A DNA stretch of 34,623 bases from Acidimicrobiales bacterium (GCA_035294085.1 DATGLP010000005.1:1-34623); one strand, 5' to 3'; shown: positions 9,458 through 19,461, counted from the stretch's first letter. Translations and numbers: made by a program. Notes: generated by a model from the letters alone, not told the origin.

Positions 9458-10822
9458 CTAGGGCGCGACGAGCGGCACGCCGGCGGCCTCGGCCCGGGAC
9501 CAGTCGTCGTCGACGAGGGTGACGCTGCGGCCGGCGCGCTGGAGGATCCCGGCGGCCACGCTCGCGCGGTACCCCGTGGAGCAGTAGACCCAGATCGGCT
9601 CGTCGGGGAGCTCGGCGAGACGCTCGGGGAGCTCCCCGAGGAAGGCGTGGATCGCCCCGGCGACGTGCGAGGCGCGCCACTCGTCGGGCTGGCGCACGTC
9701 GAGCACGGAGATCGGCTCGTGGCGAGCGAGTGCGGCGCCGAGCGCCCGGAAGTCGACGACGCGGTAGCCGGCGAGCGGCACGGTCGCGGCGGCGGCCAGC
9801 TCCTCGATCGCGCCGTAGGCGGCGGAGGGGTCGTCGAGGCCGATCAGCGCGAGGTCCCGGGCCGCGGCGGCGACGTCGGCGGCGCTGGCGCCGAGCAGCG
9901 TGAGGCGGGCGCCGTAGGGGACGACCCAGCCGAGGTAGGTGGTGAACGGCAGCGCGTGCTCGAAGCCGACGCTGCCGGCGAGGTGCGCGCTGGCGAACGC
10001 CCGCCGGGGGCGGAGGTCGACGACCCACTCCCCGGCGTTCAGCCGCGTGGCGAGCTCCCCGGGCCCGACGGGCCGCGGCGCCCAGCGCGGGAACGGCGGC
10101 GGTCCCTTGCGGTTGATCGGTGCCATCGACGCGTAGTAGCGGGGGTAGGGGCCGAGCGAGGCGGTGATCGTGGCCACGAAGGCGTCCTCGTCCGCTTCGG
10201 CGACGACGTTGGCGGCGCGCTCGTCGCCGATCGTGGAGCTCGACGCGCCGCTGCCGGGGCTCGAGGCGCAGAAGCTGCCGAACCCGTGGGTGGGCAGCAC
10301 CGCGACCGTCGGGGCGAGGTCGCGCAGCAGGGCGCGCACGCTGCGGAACTGCGCGCGGGTGAGCGCCTCGGTCCGCGCCGGCGCCACGAGGTCGGTGCGC
10401 CCGACGGTGCCGAAGAGGAGGGAGCCGCCGGTGAACACGGCCTGCGGTCCGGTCTCGTCCGAGAGGACGTAGGCGAGGTGGCCCGGGGTGTGCCCCGGGG
10501 TCGCGCGAGCCGTGAGCTGCATCGAGCCGACGGCGACCGTCTCGCCGTCCGCGATGCCCTCGTGGTCGAACGCCACCTCCTCCGAGGCGGCGAGCACGTA
10601 GCGGGCTGCGCACCGGTCGGCGAGCTCGAGGCCGCCCGAGACGTAGTCGTTGTGGACGTGGGTCTCGAGGACGCAGCCGATGGCGACGCCGGCACGCCGT
10701 GCCGCCTCAAGGACCCGCTCGACGTCGCGCTGGGGGTCGACGACCGCTGCGACCGTCCCGTCGTGGGCGAGGTAGGAGCGATCGCCGAGCTCGGGCGTCT
10801 CGATCGTGAGGAGCGAGAGCAG
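9458..10822 (-). CDS. MBL-fold/rhodanese multidomain protein with probable CTG start
   Basis: This 454-aa protein joins an MBL domain of the persulfide-dioxygenase type (about 1-250) to two rhodanese domains. The metal motif is His55-x-His57-x-Asp59 in THVHNDYVSGG, with ATPGHTPGH later. The first rhodanese domain (VVDLRPRRAFASAHLAG) shows no active-site Cys loop. The second has LDVRQPDEWRASHVAGAIH and the loop VYCSTGYRA, so it can carry persulfide. In the bridging-ligand motif the usual TGD is TGG (VFTGGSLLFG), which may reduce or change metal chemistry. I recall relatives with the same change. No ATG, GTG or TTG gives a full N-terminus. CTG at 10822, with GGAGG about 7 nt upstream, gives MLSLLTIETPELGDRSYL. 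A role in sulfide or persulfide handling is inferred. Confidence 0.85.
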   Translation of the reverse strand: MLSLLTIETPELGDRSYLAHDGTVAAVVDPQRDVERVLEAARRAGVAIGCVLETHVHNDYVSGGLELADRCAARYVLAASEEVAFDHEGIADGETVAVGSMQLTARATPGHTPGHLAYVLSDETGPQAVFTGGSLLFGTVGRTDLVAPARTEALTRAQFRSVRALLRDLAPTVAVLPTHGFGSFCASSPGSGASSSTIGDERAANVVAEADEDAFVATITASLGPYPRYYASMAPINRKGPPPFPRWAPRPVGPGELATRLNAGEWVVDLRPRRAFASAHLAGSVGFEHALPFTTYLGWVVPYGARLTLLGASAADVAAAARDLALIGLDDPSAAYGAIEELAAAATVPLAGYRVVDFRALGAALARHEPISVLDVRQPDEWRASHVAGAIHAFLGELPERLAELPDEPIWVYCSTGYRASVAAGILQRAGRSVTLVDDDWSRAEAAGVPLVAP

Positions 10823-10875
10823 CGGGAACCCTCCTTCCGGCCAGGGCCTGTGCTGCCGGCCCGCTCGCTCGCGAG

Positions 10876-10881
10876 ACGCTA
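10876..10881 (-). promoter_or_regulatory. -10 box (TAGCGT on minus strand) for the MBL-rhodanese gene
   Basis: TAGCGT on the minus strand predicts a transcript start near 10869, giving a leader of about 47 nt that contains the GGAAGGAGGG ribosome site. The leadered layout fits the use of a weak CTG codon that would need a strong ribosome site. Confidence 0.4.
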
Positions 10882-10914
10882 GCGCGCCGGCCGTCGGGGT
10901 CCGGTCGTGCGCGC

Positions 10915-10920
10915 TAGGTT
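10915..10920 (+). promoter_or_regulatory. -10 box (TAGGTT) for the S51-type peptidase gene, leaderless
   Basis: TAGGTT ends exactly 6 nt before the GTG at 10927. The box is divergent from the minus-strand box at 10876-10881, about 35 nt away, so the two promoters share a short regulatory region. Confidence 0.55.
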
Positions 10921-10926
10921 GCGCCC

Positions 10927-11619
10927 GTGGTCTCGAGCCCTGCCCCGGGGCCGCTCGCCCTCGTCGGTGGCGGCGAGTGGCGCGAGGGGTCCGACCTCGA
11001 CGCCGAGCTCGTCGCGCGCTCGGGCGGGGAGGTGTTCGTGCTGCCCACCGCGGCCGCCTACGAGCGGCCCGAGCGGGCGGTCGCGACGGCGCGCGCCTTC
11101 TTCGACCGGCTGGGCGCGAAGGTGGTGCCGGTCATGGCGCTGTCGCGCGCCGACGCCGAGGACCCCGCCGTCGCCGGCGCCGTGCGCGCGGCACCCTTCG
11201 TCTACCTGTCGGGTGGTTCCCCCCTCCACCTTCGCTCGGTCCTCAAGGGCTCGGCACTGCTCCACGCCCTGCGCGCCGCGTGGTACGCCGGAGCGATCGT
11301 CGCCGGCTCGTCGGCGGGGGCGATGGTGCTCACCGATCCGATGGTCGACCCCCGCGGTGGCGCCTTCACCGTCGGCCTGGGCTTCGTGCGCGACCTCGCG
11401 GTCGTCCCCCACTACCGCGGCGAGCTCACCCCGGCGCTGCGGCGCACCCTCGAGCTCGCCCCACCCGCCTGTGCCCTCGTGGCGCTCGCCGAGCAGACGG
11501 CGGTGGTGCGCGAGCCGGACGGGACCTGGCGCTCGGCGGGGCCGGGTCCGGTTGCCGTCTACGTCGACGGCCAGCTCGACTCGCTCGCCGCCCTCGCCGG
11601 CAAGCCCCTCGGCGACTGA
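10927..11619 (+). CDS. Peptidase S51 / cyanophycinase-like protein
   Basis: This 230-aa protein has the class I glutamine-amidotransferase-like fold used by peptidase E and cyanophycinase. The nucleophile elbow GSSAGAMVL places Ser129 as the catalytic serine. LALVGGGEW at the N-terminus and the FVYLSGGSPLHL strand-loop are family marks. Cyanophycinases cut Asp-Arg polymer to dipeptides, while other members are dipeptidases or have unknown substrates. No cyanophycin synthetase is in the window, so I do not assign that substrate. No signal peptide is seen. The start is supported by the leaderless -10 box. The 3' end faces the cyclophilin gene across a short GC hairpin. Confidence 0.8.
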   Translation: MVSSPAPGPLALVGGGEWREGSDLDAELVARSGGEVFVLPTAAAYERPERAVATARAFFDRLGAKVVPVMALSRADAEDPAVAGAVRAAPFVYLSGGSPLHLRSVLKGSALLHALRAAWYAGAIVAGSSAGAMVLTDPMVDPRGGAFTVGLGFVRDLAVVPHYRGELTPALRRTLELAPPACALVALAEQTAVVREPDGTWRSAGPGPVAVYVDGQLDSLAALAGKPLGD

Positions 11620-11620
11620 G

Positions 11621-11638
11621 CCGGCCAGCCCGGGCCGG
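11621..11638. terminator. Candidate bidirectional terminator hairpin
   Basis: CCGGCC (11621-11626) and GGCCGG (11633-11638) form a 6-bp stem with a 6-nt loop in the 23-nt space between two convergent stops. There is no T tract, as is usual in high-GC actinobacteria. It is a structural suggestion only. Confidence 0.35.
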
Positions 11639-11642
11639 GCGC

Positions 11643-12452
11643 TCAGGCGCTCGCCTGCGTGATCGTCACCTTGACGATGCGGTGCAGGACCTTGGGCGTC
11701 CCGCTCGGCGAGCCGTCGGCACCGATGCGCTCGACGACGGCCATGCCGCGCACGACCCGGCCGAAGATCGTGTAGTTGGGCTCGGCGTCGAGCGTGCGCC
11801 CTCCCCCCGGCAGGACGACGAAGAACTGGCTGCCGTCGGTCGACGGACCGCTCGAGTTGGCGAGGGCGACGGTGCCGGTGCGGTAGCAGTTCCTGGTCCT
11901 CGCGCACGACGCCGGCGGGGTGTTCCCGGTGAAGCGGTAGCCGGGGCCGCCCGTCCCGGTGCCGGTGGGGTCTCCCCCCTGGACGACGAAGCCCGGGATC
12001 ACCCGGTGGAACACCGTCCCGTCGTAGAAGTGGTAGCGGGCGAGGAACACGAAGCTGTTCACGGCGGCCGGCGAGGCGGCGGCGGGCATCGAGATGACGA
12101 ACGTGCCGACGTCGGTCACGACGGTCGCGCGGTAGGTGGCGTGCAGGGAGATGCACCTCGGCGGCGCCGAGGTGAAGGCGGTCACCCGTCGCGACGCCCC
12201 GGCCGGTCCGGTCGGCGGGCACGTCGGGGCGGCCGCGGCCTTCGGGGTGGCCGTGCTCGTGGTCGCGTGGTTCGCAGCCGTCTTCGGCTTCGCGCCCTGC
12301 GAGACGAGGACGATGATCCCGACGACGATCCCGGCGACGACGAGCGCGCCGGCGAGGCGGCGGAGCGTCCGGACCCGCCGGCTCCGCCGGGTCTCGGCGG
12401 CGCGGCGCGCCTCGCGCATGGCGCGCTGGCGCGCTCGCTTCTCGCTCGGCAC
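11643..12452 (-). CDS. Membrane-anchored cyclophilin-type peptidyl-prolyl cis-trans isomerase
   Basis: This 269-aa protein begins with a highly basic cytoplasmic stretch (residues 1-32) and one transmembrane helix at about 33-51. A Thr/Ala/Pro-rich linker follows, then a cyclophilin domain (about 105-265) outside the membrane. Cyclophilin hallmarks are FYDGTVFHRVIPGFVVQGGDP, with the catalytic Arg in the FHR motif, GSQFFVVL and the TIFGRVVRGMAVVERI strand. It should speed proline isomerisation in exported proteins. Cysteines in the linker and in the ASCARTRNCYRTG insertion could form disulfides. A TACCTT box 8 nt upstream of the GTG supports a leaderless start. It is divergent from aspartokinase. 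Confidence 0.9.
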   Translation of the reverse strand: MPSEKRARQRAMREARRAAETRRSRRVRTLRRLAGALVVAGIVVGIIVLVSQGAKPKTAANHATTSTATPKAAAAPTCPPTGPAGASRRVTAFTSAPPRCISLHATYRATVVTDVGTFVISMPAAASPAAVNSFVFLARYHFYDGTVFHRVIPGFVVQGGDPTGTGTGGPGYRFTGNTPPASCARTRNCYRTGTVALANSSGPSTDGSQFFVVLPGGGRTLDAEPNYTIFGRVVRGMAVVERIGADGSPSGTPKVLHRIVKVTITQASA

Positions 12453-12460
12453 GCTCCGAG

Positions 12461-12466
12461 AAGGTA
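12461..12466 (-). promoter_or_regulatory. -10 box (TACCTT on minus strand) for the cyclophilin gene
   Basis: TACCTT on the minus strand is separated from the GTG at 12452 by 8 nt, compatible with a transcript starting at or one base before the start codon. The same hexamer and spacing occur before the HNH endonuclease gene. Confidence 0.45.
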
Positions 12467-12513
12467 CCGGCCGCCGGGGGCGCTGTCGACGCGGCGGGAG
12501 GCGATCGCGCAGC

Positions 12514-12519
12514 TAGCGT
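12514..12519 (+). promoter_or_regulatory. -10 box (TAGCGT) for aspartokinase, leaderless
   Basis: TAGCGT ends 6 nt before the GTG at 12526. An in-frame GTG at 12520 directly abuts the box and so would lie upstream of the predicted transcript start. This supports the shorter protein [10 protein letters not shown]. Confidence 0.55.
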
Positions 12520-12525
12520 GTGGCC

Positions 12526-13740
12526 GTGGCGCTCACCGTGCAGAAGTTCGGCGGCTCGTCGCTCGCGGACGCCGAGCGCATCCGCGCCGTCGCCGACCAC
12601 ATCGCCCGGACCCGGCGCACCGGCGAGGACGTCGTCGTCGTGGTCAGCGCGATGGGCCGGACGACCGACGACCTCCTGCGCCTCGCGCAGGACGTCAGCG
12701 CGCTGCGCCCGCCGCGCGAGCTCGACATGCTGCTCACCGCCGGCGAGCGGATCTCGATGGCGCTCGTGTGCATGGCCCTCGCCGAGCTCGGCGTGCCCGC
12801 CGCCTCCTTCACCGGGAGCCAGGCGGGGATCATCACCGACGCGTCGCACACGAAGGCGAGGATCCTCGAGGTGCGCCCGGAGCGACTGCGCGAGGCGCTC
12901 GAGCGCGGCGTCGTGCCCGTCGTCGCCGGCTTCCAGGGGGTGTCGCTCGACCGTGACGTCACGACCCTCGGCCGGGGCGGCTCCGACACGACGGCGGTCG
13001 CCCTCGCCGCCGCGCTCGGGGCCGATCGCTGCGAGATCTACACCGACGTCTCGGGGGTCTTCAGCGCGGATCCACGCGTCGTACCGAACGCGCGCCGCCT
13101 GCGCCACCTCTCGTTCGAGGAGATGCTCGAGATCGCCGCGACCGGCGGGCGGGTGCTCGCGCTGCGCTCGGTCGAGTTCGCCCGCAACCACCACGTTCCG
13201 CTCCACGTACGCTCGAGCTTCACCTGGGAGCCGGGGACGTGGGTCACCGAGGAGGACCCCACCATGGAGCAGCCGATCGTGTCCGCCGTCACGAGCGACA
13301 CCTCCGAGGCGAAGCTCACCATCACGCGGGTGCCCGATCGGCCCGGCGTCGCGGCCTCGCTGTTTCGCGGGCTCGCCGACCGGCTCGTCAACGTGGACCT
13401 GATCGTCCAGAACACCTCGCACGAGGGCATGACGGACATCTCCTTCACCGTGGCGAGGTCGGAGCTCGAGGCCGCGATGGCGGTCGCGCAGTCCCTGGCA
13501 CCGGAGATCGGCGCCTCGTCGGTCCTCGTCGACGAGAACATCGCCCAGGTCTCCGTGATCGGCGCCGGCATGCGGACGCACCCGGGGGTGACGGCGCGGA
13601 TGTTCGAGGCACTCGCGGCCGAGAAGATCAACATCGAGATGATCTCCACGTCCCCGATCCGCATCTCGTGCGTGATCGAGGGCGGCGCTGCCGAGCACGC
13701 CGTGCGGGTCCTGCACCAGGCGTTCGAGCTCGGCGACTGA
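12526..13740 (+). CDS. ask: Aspartate kinase
   Basis: This 404-aa enzyme phosphorylates aspartate, the first step to lysine, threonine, methionine and diaminopimelate for the cell wall. The amino-acid kinase domain starts with [14 protein letters not shown] (Lys7 region) and includes [26 protein letters not shown] and [17 protein letters not shown]. Two ACT domains fill about 265-404 ([15 protein letters not shown] and [19 protein letters not shown]), where lysine and threonine feedback acts in relatives. An internal in-frame ATG at 13264 with a good ribosome site suggests a separate regulatory beta subunit, as known in Bacillus and Corynebacterium. The aspartate-semialdehyde dehydrogenase gene follows but appears to have its own promoter. 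Confidence 0.96.
   Translation: MALTVQKFGGSSLADAERIRAVADHIARTRRTGEDVVVVVSAMGRTTDDLLRLAQDVSALRPPRELDMLLTAGERISMALVCMALAELGVPAASFTGSQAGIITDASHTKARILEVRPERLREALERGVVPVVAGFQGVSLDRDVTTLGRGGSDTTAVALAAALGADRCEIYTDVSGVFSADPRVVPNARRLRHLSFEEMLEIAATGGRVLALRSVEFARNHHVPLHVRSSFTWEPGTWVTEEDPTMEQPIVSAVTSDTSEAKLTITRVPDRPGVAASLFRGLADRLVNVDLIVQNTSHEGMTDISFTVARSELEAAMAVAQSLAPEIGASSVLVDENIAQVSVIGAGMRTHPGVTARMFEALAAEKINIEMISTSPIRISCVIEGGAAEHAVRVLHQAFELGD
13249..13266 (+). promoter_or_regulatory. Internal ribosome binding site and ATG for the aspartokinase beta subunit
   Basis: GAGGAGG at 13249-13255 lies 8 nt before an in-frame ATG at 13264. Translation from it would give a 158-aa protein (13264-13740) holding only the ACT regulatory region, beginning [18 protein letters not shown]. 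The position, at codon 247 of the alpha subunit, matches the alpha2beta2 aspartokinases of Corynebacterium and Bacillus, which use overlapping in-frame genes. Confidence 0.65.
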
Positions 13741-13754
13741 GCGGGCCCGCGGGA

Positions 13755-13771
13755 GCCGGCCGAGGGCCGGC
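13755..13771 (+). terminator. Hairpin between ask and asd
   Basis: GCCGGCC (13755-13761) and GGCCGGC (13765-13771) make a perfect 7-bp stem with a 3-nt loop, 15 nt after the ask stop and 3 nt before the asd -10 box. A second palindrome, GCGGGCCCGC, sits at 13741-13750. It may end the ask transcript, but there is no T tract. Confidence 0.45.
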
Positions 13772-13774
13772 GGT

Positions 13775-16251
<2,477 letters not shown>

Positions 16252-16303
16252 GTGCGCCTTTCGTGCCGTGACCTCGTCGCCCAGCTCGGGGCTGGACTCG
16301 GCC

Positions 16304-16309
16304 AGCGTA
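16304..16309 (-). promoter_or_regulatory. -10 box (TACGCT on minus strand) for proS
   Basis: TACGCT on the minus strand predicts a transcript start near 16297 and a leader of about 46 nt with an AAAGG ribosome site before the ATG at 16251. No T-box-like structure was recognised in that short leader. Confidence 0.4.
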
Positions 16310-16378
16310 GACGAGCGCCCCGCCGCCGCCGGGGGCGCCCTCGCCCGTCCAGGTGGCTCGGAGCACGCGCGCTCGGCC

Positions 16379-16403
16379 CGGGCGCGAGCCGCCGCTGCGC
16401 CCG
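16379..16403 (-). terminator. Candidate terminator after the 302-aa gene
   Basis: CGGGCGC (16379-16385) and GCGCCCG (16397-16403) form a perfect 7-bp stem with an 11-nt loop, 11 nt past the stop of the minus-strand gene ending at 16415. It lacks a T tract. Confidence 0.35.
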
Positions 16404-16414
16404 AGCGCTGGGGG

Positions 16415-17323
16415 CTAGGGGCCGGCGAGGAGCTCCGAGAGGCGCTGCGCCTGGAAGGACCGCTCGGCCGTCGCCGCGGCGGGTCCGGCGCGCTCGAGGA
16501 CGGCCTGGCGCGCCCGTGCGGCTGCCTCGCGTGCCGTGCGGGCCGCGGGCTCGTAGGGCGACGGGCGCTCGGCGAGGGGGACGAGCGGCCCCCACGGCGT
16601 CGACACGGTGAAGAGCGAGGCCGTCCCGCCGGTTGCGTCGGGCGGGCCCGCCTCGGACGCTCGCTCGCGCACCTCGACGTAGCGTGGCAGGGCGAGGTGG
16701 CGCAGGGACTCCACCGCTGCGAGGACCGCCTCGGCGACCGAGGCGAGGGTGGCCCACGCCGGGTCCTCGAGCGCGTCACGCGCCCGCTCGTGGTCCTCGC
16801 CGAGGAGCGCGAGGGCGAGGTCGCCGACGAGCTCGCCTTGCCGGCGAAGACGCCGCGCCGAGGCGAGGCGGGCGAGGAAGCCGAGGTGGTCCTCGGCCTG
16901 CGTCCCCGCCGAGGCGACGACCTCGCCGGCCTCGGCGACGACGTCGCCGAGGCGCGACCCGTCGGGCAGCACGGCGTCGGCCTCCTCGCCGAGGGCGTGC
17001 GCGGCGCACTCGAGCGCGAAGCGAGCCGCCCGGGCGTCGTCCCAGGGCGTCGCTGCGACGAGGCGCGCGGCGCGGGCTTCGACGTGCGCCTCGTCGTTCG
17101 CGAGGACTTCGCCGGTCGCCTCGGCGCGGAAGATGCGGCTGTCGAGCGCGTCGAGCAGGCCGGGCGGGCGCCAGAGGACGAGCGGCGCGTCGGCTCCCGC
17201 TGTCTCGTCGCCCGGGATCGTCCGACCGTCGACCACGGCTGGCAGGTGCCAGGTGACCGGCGCGCCGCCGTGGTGCGAGCGGCCGTCGTGGTCGGTGGCG
17301 ACGAACAGCTCGTCGGCGGGCAT
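16415..17323 (-). CDS. Unrecognised 302-aa protein
   Basis: I do not recognise this family. The frame is open for 302 codons with a good start: ATG at 17323 preceded by GAGGAG at about 7 nt. The first ~50 residues look like beta strands and begin MPADELFVATDHDGRSHHGG, then TWHLPAVVDGRTIPGDE, with several His and Asp that could bind metal or ligand. The rest is mostly alanine-rich helix (about 75-230) with acidic faces. A strand-like SLFTVSTPWGPLVPLAERPS segment follows near 240, then a final Ala/Arg helix. No signal peptide or membrane segment is visible. It sits between proS and the divergent ClC gene and probably forms a single-gene unit with its own promoter. Third-position GC is as high as in its neighbours, supporting a real gene. 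Confidence 0.72.
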   Translation of the reverse strand: MPADELFVATDHDGRSHHGGAPVTWHLPAVVDGRTIPGDETAGADAPLVLWRPPGLLDALDSRIFRAEATGEVLANDEAHVEARAARLVAATPWDDARAARFALECAAHALGEEADAVLPDGSRLGDVVAEAGEVVASAGTQAEDHLGFLARLASARRLRRQGELVGDLALALLGEDHERARDALEDPAWATLASVAEAVLAAVESLRHLALPRYVEVRERASEAGPPDATGGTASLFTVSTPWGPLVPLAERPSPYEPAARTAREAAARARQAVLERAGPAAATAERSFQAQRLSELLAGP

Positions 17324-17365
17324 GCGGGCTCCTCGGCTGGCTCCCGGGTCTCTCCGGTGCGCACG

Positions 17366-17371
17366 AGACTA
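17366..17371 (-). promoter_or_regulatory. -10 box (TAGTCT on minus strand) for the 302-aa gene
   Basis: TAGTCT on the minus strand predicts a transcript starting near 17359 with a ~36-nt leader that includes the GAGGAG ribosome site. Confidence 0.35.
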
Positions 17372-17417
17372 CCGGCGACGCGCCCGCCGAGCCGGGCGAT
17401 CGGCGGGCGCATGTATA

Positions 17418-17428
17418 TCGTGACACGA
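17418..17428. promoter_or_regulatory. Palindromic operator candidate upstream of the ClC gene
   Basis: TCGTGACACGA is a perfect 11-bp palindrome about a central A. It ends one base before the ClC -10 box, in the -35/-10 spacer, so a bound dimer would block polymerase. It is preceded by the AT-rich GTATA, unusual in this GC-rich DNA. It also lies about 50-60 nt upstream of the predicted transcript start of the divergent 302-aa gene and could serve both. Confidence 0.5.
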
Positions 17429-17429
17429 C

Positions 17430-17435
17430 TAAAGT
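17430..17435 (+). promoter_or_regulatory. -10 box (TAAAGT) for the ClC gene, leaderless
   Basis: TAAAGT ends 7 nt before the GTG at 17443. The alternative GTG at 17434 falls inside the box and is therefore unlikely. Confidence 0.55.
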
Positions 17436-17442
17436 GGGCGGC

Positions 17443-19461
17443 GTGCCGCCCTCGCCCCGCCTGCCCGCGCGCGCTGCCGGCGAGCGATCGCTCGCCGACT
17501 TCGAGACCGGCGCGCGCGTCGGGCTCCTCGCGGCCCTCGCCCTCCTGGTCGGCGCGCTCTCCGCCGGGGTCGCCCTCGGCCTGCTCGACCTGATCGGGCT
17601 GTTCACCCAGCTGCTCTACGACGGCCGGCTCGGCGTGCGCCTCGTCGCGCCGACGACCAGCCACCTGCACGCCCTGTCGGCCCTCGTGCCGGTCGGGGGC
17701 GGCCTCGCGGTCGGGGCGATGGCCTTCTGGGGGTCGGAGCGCATTCGCGGCCACGGCATCCCGGAGGCCATGGAGACGATCCTCGTCAACGGCAGCAAGG
17801 TCGAGCCCCGCCTCGCCGTCTTGAAGCCCGTCTCGAGCGCGATCAGCATCGGCAGCGGGGGGCCGTTCGGCGCAGAGGGCCCGATCATCCTCACGGGCGG
17901 CGCCGTCGGGTCGGTGCTCGCGCAGCTCCTTCGCCTCTCGGCAGCCGAGCGCAGGACGCTGCTCGTCGCCGGCGCCTGCGGGGGCATGGCCGCCGTCTTC
18001 GGCACGCCGGTCGCCGCCGCGCTCTTCGGCGTCGAGCTGCTCGCCTTCGAGTGGCGGCCGCGTTCCGCGGGACCGATCGCGCTCGCCGTCGTCGTGGCGT
18101 CGGTGCTTCGCGCCGCGATGGCCGCCCACGGGCTCGTCCGTCCGGCACCGCTCTTCCCCCTCGGCTCGCACGGCTCGCTCGGCGCCGTGGCCGTGGCCGG
18201 CTCGGGCGTCGTCGGCATCGCCGGCGCGCTGCTGGCCTGGGTGCTCACCCAGGCCGTCTACGGCATGGAGGACGCCTTCGCTCGGCTGCCCTTCCACTGG
18301 GCGTGGTGGCCCGCGATCGGCGGCGCGGTGGTCGGCCTCGGCGGCCTCGTGGACGCCCGTGCCCTCGGCGTCGGCTACGACACGATCGGCGCCGAGCTGG
18401 CGGGCCGACTCGGCCTCGCCGCCCTCGCCGTGCTCCTCGTCGTGAAGGGGGTGATCTGGTCGGTCGCCCTCGGCTCTGGCACGAGCGGCGGCATCCTCGC
18501 GCCACTGCTCATGCTGGGGGCGGCGATGGGCGGCCTGCTGGCGCCGGTGCTGCCCGGGGGAGACGTCGCGACGTGGTCGCTGCTCGGCATGGCTGCCACG
18601 CTCGCCGGCGTGACCCGCTCGCCCTTCACCGCGGTGGCGTTCGCCTTCGAGCTCACCCGCGACACCGGTTCGCTGCTCGCGCTCCTGCTCGCCTGCATGG
18701 TCGCCCACGTCGTGTCCTCCGGCGTGCTGAAGCGGTCGATCCTCACCGAGAAGGTGGCGCGCCGAGGGTTCCACGTCGTGCGCGAGTACGGCGTCGACCC
18801 GCTCGAGGCGCTCTTCGTGCGCGAGGTGATGGCGACCGAGGTGCTCGTCCTCCGGCCCGACCAGCTCGCGACCGCGGCGCTCGACGCGCTCGCCCGGCGG
18901 CCGGAGGCCCGTCGCCAGCGCCTCTTCCCCGTCGTCGACGGGCGCGGCTCGCTGCGCGGGGCGGTCGGCGCCTCTCGCCTCCTCGAGGCGGCGCGCTCGT
19001 CGGGGGGCTCGCCCCGGGTCAGCGAGGTGATGGTGCGCCACGTCGTCGTCGCCTTCCCCGACGAGACCCTGCGCCGCGCGGCCGACCGCATGGCCGAGCA
19101 CGGCGTCGGGGCGCTCGTCGTGCTGCAGCGGCGGACGGGCGAGCTCGCCGGCGTGGTGACCGCCATCGACCTCCTCAAGGCCCGTCAGCGGCTCCTCGTC
19201 GAGGAGCGCCGCCGCGAGCGGGTCCTCACCGTCCGGGACGCCCTCGGGGCGGGGCGTCGCCGTCGGTCCCGGCGCCACCGCGCCCGGGCAGCCGTCGGGC
19301 GCGCCGCCGGCGTCGATCGCGCCGGCCGGCGTGCGGGCGGCTCGCCGGAGGCGGAGCGGAAGCTCCCGGTGCACGCCAGCGACGCGGGACCGACCTCGGG
19401 ACCGCCACCTGGGAGCGAGTCGGCGCCGACCGTCGGGCTCGACGAGCGGCCGCCCGCCTAG
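17443..19461 (+). CDS. ClC-family chloride channel/transporter with CBS domains
   Basis: This 672-aa membrane protein has the ClC core (about residues 20-435). The selectivity motifs are GSGGP (137-141) and GAEGP (143-147) with the gating Glu145, and the later GTSGGILAPLLMLGAA helix is present. Two CBS domains follow (about 440-500 and 510-570: VREVMATEVLVLRPDQL and VSEVMVRHVVVAFPDE). They often bind adenine nucleotides. The internal proton Glu of the E. coli exchanger appears to be Leu here (LFGVELLAFEW), as in uncoupled members, so channel-like behaviour is possible. The last ~95 residues are basic, Arg/Ala/Pro-rich and probably disordered. An operator-like palindrome precedes the promoter. 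Its stop overlaps the convergent MarR-DUF488 gene by 3 nt within CTAG. Confidence 0.92.
   Translation: MPPSPRLPARAAGERSLADFETGARVGLLAALALLVGALSAGVALGLLDLIGLFTQLLYDGRLGVRLVAPTTSHLHALSALVPVGGGLAVGAMAFWGSERIRGHGIPEAMETILVNGSKVEPRLAVLKPVSSAISIGSGGPFGAEGPIILTGGAVGSVLAQLLRLSAAERRTLLVAGACGGMAAVFGTPVAAALFGVELLAFEWRPRSAGPIALAVVVASVLRAAMAAHGLVRPAPLFPLGSHGSLGAVAVAGSGVVGIAGALLAWVLTQAVYGMEDAFARLPFHWAWWPAIGGAVVGLGGLVDARALGVGYDTIGAELAGRLGLAALAVLLVVKGVIWSVALGSGTSGGILAPLLMLGAAMGGLLAPVLPGGDVATWSLLGMAATLAGVTRSPFTAVAFAFELTRDTGSLLALLLACMVAHVVSSGVLKRSILTEKVARRGFHVVREYGVDPLEALFVREVMATEVLVLRPDQLATAALDALARRPEARRQRLFPVVDGRGSLRGAVGASRLLEAARSSGGSPRVSEVMVRHVVVAFPDETLRRAADRMAEHGVGALVVLQRRTGELAGVVTAIDLLKARQRLLVEERRRERVLTVRDALGAGRRRRSRRHRARAAVGRAAGVDRAGRRAGGSPEAERKLPVHASDAGPTSGPPPGSESAPTVGLDERPPA

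Noticed and set aside
12520-12525. GTG 12520 as aspartokinase start
   Set aside because: It touches the -10 box. GTG 12526 is at the standard leaderless distance and gives the normal N-terminus.
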